Assembly: GCA_035772405.1 (NCBI GenBank) | Contig: JAYKKM010000193.1 | Coordinates: 2,937,501 to 3,001,500 of the forward strand | Direction of reading: 5' to 3' | Source: Chrysogorgia sp. JL179-B06 | Lineage: Eukaryota; Cnidaria; Anthozoa; Scleralcyonacea; Chrysogorgiidae | DNA: 64,000 nt | Shown: positions 61,034-64,000 of the stretch, piece after piece | How positions within the stretch are numbered: position 1 is the first letter of the stretch | Layout of the letters: each line of letters starts with the position of its first letter | Notes under the pieces: generated by a model | Seen by the model: the letters and a program-made list of their open reading frames with translations, nothing else | Told to the model about the DNA's origin: nothing | Database searches by the model: none | Made by a program: the position numbers and the translations under genes

Positions 61034-61576
61034 TTATGCGTCTTTTATGTGTAGACCTGTGTCTAAAGGGAGGTCGGAACCGGACCCCCCTTGTGTCTCG
61101 TATACTTTATTGTACCTTTTCACCATTCCGTTGATTGGTGGGCATAAGTCAGTCACATTATCGTCCAACACTTTAACGTCTGAAAGGAACATTGACTCGT
61201 TGTAAGGAAGACCTCTAAGATACGATCTTAGTTGTGTCAGTATCTTTTTATAGCTAGTGTGTGCGAACTTACAGTGCTCCACTCTACTCGTCAGATTGGA
61301 CTTAGCCAAGTAGCCTTGAATGACCACGCCAGGACCACTAACACAAGCAATAATTATAGGGTTAACAGTTACCGATCCAGCTACAACCCCTACTGTTGTT
61401 AACCCTATGCTAGTCATGTTCAACGATAGTTTAATTTTCTTCAACCTCTTATATTTCCATTTGTAACAGGCTTCTAGCTTGTGGTAGTACGCGTACAAGC
61501 GTTTGAGCTCTAGTGTCTCCTCCTCTGATATGTCCTTTGATATGTGATTGAAAACAATAACTGACTTCTTCTTCAT
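61034..61576 (-). CDS. Two-helix membrane protein, SLATT-like (180 aa)
   Basis: A helical N-terminus with aromatic and basic residues (LYAYYHKLEACYKWKYKRLK) leads to two adjoining membrane segments (about 50-70, SLNMTSIGLTTVGVVAG; about 71-90, VNPIIIACVSGPGVVIQGY). Helices follow (HCKFAHTSYKKILTQLRSYL) and then a polar tail. Order and spacing recall SLATT proteins, two-span membrane effectors of prokaryotic nucleotide-signalling defence, with the same basic helix before the membrane pair. That link is by architecture only. A structural membrane protein of the virus is the main alternative. Start at 61576 behind ATAAAGTAAGATAT. Confidence 0.6.
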   Translation of the reverse strand: MKKKSVIVFNHISKDISEEETLELKRLYAYYHKLEACYKWKYKRLKKIKLSLNMTSIGLTTVGVVAGSVTVNPIIIACVSGPGVVIQGYLAKSNLTSRVEHCKFAHTSYKKILTQLRSYLRGLPYNESMFLSDVKVLDDNVTDLCPPINGMVKRYNKVYETQGGSGSDLPLDTGLHIKDA

Positions 61577-61602
61577 ATATCTTACTTTATATTATACTCA
61601 TC
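61577..61602 (-). promoter_or_regulatory. TATA-like start motif of the SLATT-like gene
   Basis: GAGTATAATATAAAGTAAG then ATAT before the ATG at 61576; it overlaps the 3' end of the upstream gene. Confidence 0.5.
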
Positions 61603-62535
61603 CATCATCTTCCCACCAACTACTAGCACGTCTCGGTTCGTCATGTAGCCAGAGACTATCTTCATACCGTAGAACTCTATCAGAGACGGGTACGCGTAGG
61701 GTGCGAGCAACGATTTTGGTCGATGTATTGCAAATATTGTTCCATAGGGATACCCTATCTCGTTGTAGTTAGCTGTGAAGTCTGAGTCTGTCGACCTTAT
61801 GTTGTTGACTCTAACATGCGAGTTACCCATCTGCCAATGTATTGATATCATGTGTCTCTTAGTGGTGTCGATACTATTTGGTATTGTACACGTGTACTCC
61901 TTTGCTGGGAGGCCACCACCAAACGACAACTTATCGGTTGTACCACCTTTATATCCGATGAACTTGTCCCAAGAACCATCATCGTTTGAGATAATCGCCT
62001 CCCAATCTGCTGTAGACACCCTCTTGGCTAACCTCGATACCACGAAAACGGATATGTCACAGTACTGCATACGTGGACAGTTAAAGTGCATTCCAACCTC
62101 TAGTTGATATTGAGTTATTGTAGGGGATAGGAAGCTATGACCACTGTCAGTACCAATAATAGGACCATAGGATTGAACACTTTGCACTAGTGTGTTTCCA
62201 ATGTCTTTCACTTTATTTGTCCCACTGTGGTAAAACTGCGTCATGTCTGCGTTCGCGGTGTGCTTTGTGATGTTAAAATCGAGTAGAACGTTATAGGACT
62301 GCACTTTAAAGTATTGTGATAAGTACACGGACTCCAACACTTTTTTACTGATAGCGTCCAAATCATCGACTGGATCTGCTATGTTTTTTAGTGCCCTGAG
62401 CGCCATATCTATATCTCCAGACATCCTCCCACCGCTCACGCTTAGTTTAGGGTCATTGTCTAGATGTCTCTTCGCTCTTCTTAATATTTTGTCGCTCTCG
62501 TAGTCTCTGTCCTCAAATCCATAACTTAGACTCAT
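61582..62535 (-). CDS. Unknown protein of about 317 aa, possible structural protein
   Basis: The frame is open from 62550, but the Met at 62535 is preferred: it follows GTGTTATAGCATA and avoids overlap with the upstream gene. The N-terminal 80 residues are helical and charged (DKILRRAKRHLDNDPKLSV). From about 90 onward the sequence is rich in beta-prone, glycine and aromatic residues (YCDISVFVVSRL, DKFIGYKGGTTDKLSFGGG, MISIHWQMGNSHVRVNNI, EIGYPYGTIFAIHRP), which suggests a beta-sandwich such as a jelly roll or concanavalin-like domain. No catalytic motif. A capsid or spike protein is a fair guess but not shown. Confidence 0.65.
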   Translation of the reverse strand: MSLSYGFEDRDYESDKILRRAKRHLDNDPKLSVSGGRMSGDIDMALRALKNIADPVDDLDAISKKVLESVYLSQYFKVQSYNVLLDFNITKHTANADMTQFYHSGTNKVKDIGNTLVQSVQSYGPIIGTDSGHSFLSPTITQYQLEVGMHFNCPRMQYCDISVFVVSRLAKRVSTADWEAIISNDDGSWDKFIGYKGGTTDKLSFGGGLPAKEYTCTIPNSIDTTKRHMISIHWQMGNSHVRVNNIRSTDSDFTANYNEIGYPYGTIFAIHRPKSLLAPYAYPSLIEFYGMKIVSGYMTNRDVLVVGGKMMDEYNIK

Positions 62536-62553
62536 TATGCTATAACACATATT
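62536..62553 (-). promoter_or_regulatory. TATA-like start motif of the 317 aa gene
   Basis: ATGTGTTATAGCATA abuts the ATG at 62535. Its presence decides the start codon. Confidence 0.5.
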
Positions 62554-63847
62554 TGCTCACTAAATAGCCAGACACAGCGGAAGCCCCTAGAACTAGCCAC
62601 AACTCTGTCGCGTTGCTATCTCGTGTCACCTCCAGACGATATTCTTGGTGTGTCACATTTGGTGTTGCCATGCGACGTGCCACCTTTGGTGGCTTGTCAA
62701 GTGTCTCCAGGTGCTCTCCACCTTCCTGGTGTGCCACGTTTGGTGTTGCCATGCGATGTGCCACCTTTGGTGGCTTATCAAGTGTCTCCAGGTGCTCTCC
62801 ACCTTCCTGGTGTGTCACGTTTGGTGTTGTCAGACGACGCGTCACCTTTGGTTGTTTGTCAAGTGTCTCCAGGTGCTCTCCACCTTCTTGGTGAACTTTC
62901 TTGGACTCCGTCGTTGGCGCGTAGTTTAGCCCACTATTTACTCCAAACTTCATACTCTGTGTAGCAGTCTTTAGCAGGTTGTTGTACCCAGCGATTTTGT
63001 TTTTGAGGATTACCACGTTACTTGGCATTAACCATGTAGACGGTGATAGTGCTAGATTTTGGACAACGTTAGTGTCTCTAATCGACTTGTTCATGTTGAG
63101 AATCCACGTTGACACGTCATAGTTTATAACGCTATCCTCCACCAGCTTTCTAAACTCTTGTTGAGTCTCTAGACTGCCTGCAGAACCACCAACGACTGAC
63201 ACACGCGTCCTCGCTTGTGCGCCAAGTGTAGAGTAAACGAAGGCCTCTATAGACTGATTTAGATACTGTCGCCCAATGTTGGTGAGACCGTTCGACACCA
63301 GAGGAACGTATCGTTTGTAGTCGTTCTTAACGTCGTTAATCGTGAAGACTCTCTCCTCGCCTGTTGTACCATCAGCAAGAACTTTACCGTGGTAGTAATG
63401 TTTTCTAGGGATCTTGTCTGTTTTACCATACAATTCTCCAGCGTCGAACTCTCTACTCATCGATCTCATACTCTCACCACCTTCCATCCTTCTTAGAAGT
63501 CTTCTAACAGTAAAGTACAGATGGAACATCATCACACTTGTGATAACAGGGTGGACTTCTTGTGAGGGTGACAAGTGTTGCAACGACACTCCGCAACAGA
63601 AACTTGCACAATACGTTGCAAACACAACCCTATAGTAGCTCTCGTTGTCGTCCCACTTTGACTTTGTCTTTGACGTGACTATTTGTAAGATTGGTAGCTT
63701 CGAGAGAAAGTAGCTCTTCTGATTAACGAAGATTCTAAAGTTGTTCATGGATAGTTCAACACGTTTTCCGTTGGATAGCCATCCCAAAGTCCCCAATGGT
63801 TCTTGCGACCTTTTGATAGTGGTTGGATAGTTCCACCAGAGAGCCAT
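62540..63847 (-). CDS. 435-residue protein with 27-residue repeats and C-terminal membrane anchor
   Basis: Begins MALWWNYPTTIKRSQEPLGT. Residues about 65-115 include two moderately hydrophobic stretches (FATYCASFCCGV and VITSVMMFHLYF). The middle (RVFTINDVKNDYKRYVPLV, ARTRVSVVGGSAGS) shows no recognised domain. Near the end a 27-residue unit (HQEGGEHLETLDKPPKVAHR and seven more) occurs three times in tandem, encoded by 81 bp repeats at 62646-62891. The chain ends in a hydrophobic segment (LWLVLGASAVSGYLVSKYVL). It is probably a virion membrane protein. Uncharacterised proteins starting with this WWNYP word occur in coral genomes next to similar polymerases (recollection). Start at 63847 behind CCCAATAAT. 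Confidence 0.7.
   Translation of the reverse strand: MALWWNYPTTIKRSQEPLGTLGWLSNGKRVELSMNNFRIFVNQKSYFLSKLPILQIVTSKTKSKWDDNESYYRVVFATYCASFCCGVSLQHLSPSQEVHPVITSVMMFHLYFTVRRLLRRMEGGESMRSMSREFDAGELYGKTDKIPRKHYYHGKVLADGTTGEERVFTINDVKNDYKRYVPLVSNGLTNIGRQYLNQSIEAFVYSTLGAQARTRVSVVGGSAGSLETQQEFRKLVEDSVINYDVSTWILNMNKSIRDTNVVQNLALSPSTWLMPSNVVILKNKIAGYNNLLKTATQSMKFGVNSGLNYAPTTESKKVHQEGGEHLETLDKQPKVTRRLTTPNVTHQEGGEHLETLDKPPKVAHRMATPNVAHQEGGEHLETLDKPPKVARRMATPNVTHQEYRLEVTRDSNATELWLVLGASAVSGYLVSKYVL
62646..62891. repeat. 81 bp coding tandem repeat, three copies
   Basis: Unit starting TGGTGTGTCACATTTGGTGT (plus-strand reading); three copies differ at few positions and keep the frame of the 435-residue protein. 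Confidence 0.92.
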
Positions 63848-63902
63848 ATTATTGGGAACTTGCTATTGTGCAGCCACTTCCACATGCTCTTGTCATTTTT
63901 AG

Positions 63903-63924
63903 TGCAAAGTTTTTTAAACTTTGC
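63903..63924. repeat. Short palindrome upstream of the 435-residue gene
   Basis: TGCAAAGTTT and AAACTTTGCA around TT, about 60 bp upstream of the gene start. Could be a terminator of the next gene, an operator or part of an end structure; AGTCAGTCAGTCAG follows at 63965. Confidence 0.5.
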
Positions 63925-64000
63925 AGTATTGTGATGAGTGGCGAAAATTCACACGATATATAAAGTCAGTCAGTCAGTGACCGATTTGTTAACATCCGGG

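Larger units (their letters stand above)
53990..64000 (-). mobile_element. Integrated virus-like element with protein-primed family B polymerase
   Basis: Minus-strand cassette of at least eleven ORFs packed with short gaps, without introns and with few mobile insertions, unlike the rest of the window. It carries a PolB with DNLYG/NSVFG/DTDS motifs, a BRO-N nuclease fusion, a VLTF3-like zinc protein and several small membrane and coiled-coil proteins. This combination is known from Polintons, adintoviruses and related integrated DNA viruses. The left boundary lies between 53960 and 54055; the right end is beyond the window, so terminal repeats cannot be tested. Frame breaks in at least three genes suggest this copy is inactive. 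Confidence 0.75.

Noticed and set aside
62613..62964. Plus-strand frames of 93-113 codons over the 81 bp repeat
   Set aside because: Repeat length divisible by three keeps all frames open; the minus-strand protein has a start motif and neighbours in the same direction.
53990..64000. Bacterial or phage contamination
   Set aside because: The left side continues without break into DNA with animal collagen exons, and the gene types (PolB with endonuclease VII insert, BRO-N) are known from animal-integrated elements.

Overview
The window is animal nuclear DNA. It is AT-rich and intron-rich, and it carries one host gene, many families of mobile DNA, and at its right end a compact, intron-poor, virus-like gene cassette. 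The host gene (plus strand, 6916 to 52467, open at both ends) encodes a collagen triple helix: 28 small in-frame exons, 23 of them exactly 54 bp, each bounded by AG and GT (one GC) splice sites. Such exons together with the retroelement types suggest an early-branching marine invertebrate, most likely a cnidarian and possibly a sponge. That assignment is inference; no marker gene settles it.

Layout. From 1 to 6.7 kb there are decayed retroelement pieces: minus-strand copies of one reverse-transcriptase family ending at TAA microsatellites, and a plus-strand CR1/Jockey-like LINE split by a palindromic insertion. From 6.9 to 52.5 kb lies the collagen gene, whose introns hold a 4 kb transposon with CACTGC termini (9.9-13.9), a decayed Ty3/gypsy element with LTRs (21.4-24.3), two fused LINE copies of an RLE type (35.5-40.9), a RecQ-like helicase fragment (41.7), a HIRAN-like ORF (46.4), a duplicated dead collagen exon (45.6), two tRNA-like sequences enclosed in inverted repeats (19.1, 20.7), many foldback elements, and long micro- and minisatellites (25.2, 26.2, 29.7-30.5, 33.3, 49.4-50.4).

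From about 54.0 kb to the window end, all on the minus strand, lies a cassette of at least eleven tightly packed ORFs. Reading in the direction of transcription: a 435-residue protein with a 27-residue triplicated repeat, a 322-residue unknown, a 180-residue two-helix membrane protein, a BRO-N plus nuclease plus zinc-finger fusion, two small membrane proteins, two related coiled-coil proteins, a zinc-ribbon protein resembling late transcription factor VLTF3, a small zinc-finger protein, and a family B DNA polymerase of the protein-primed type fused to a zinc finger and an endonuclease VII-like module. Most ORFs start directly behind a short TATA-like motif (GTATAATATA and variants). This gene set points to an integrated DNA virus or Polinton/adintovirus-like element. 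No capsid, ATPase, protease or integrase is recognisable in the part seen, and at least three genes contain frame breaks. It is the best candidate here for something undescribed.

The collagen gene and the mobile elements do not work together; the elements are passengers in its introns. All protein calls come from motif reading without database searches.
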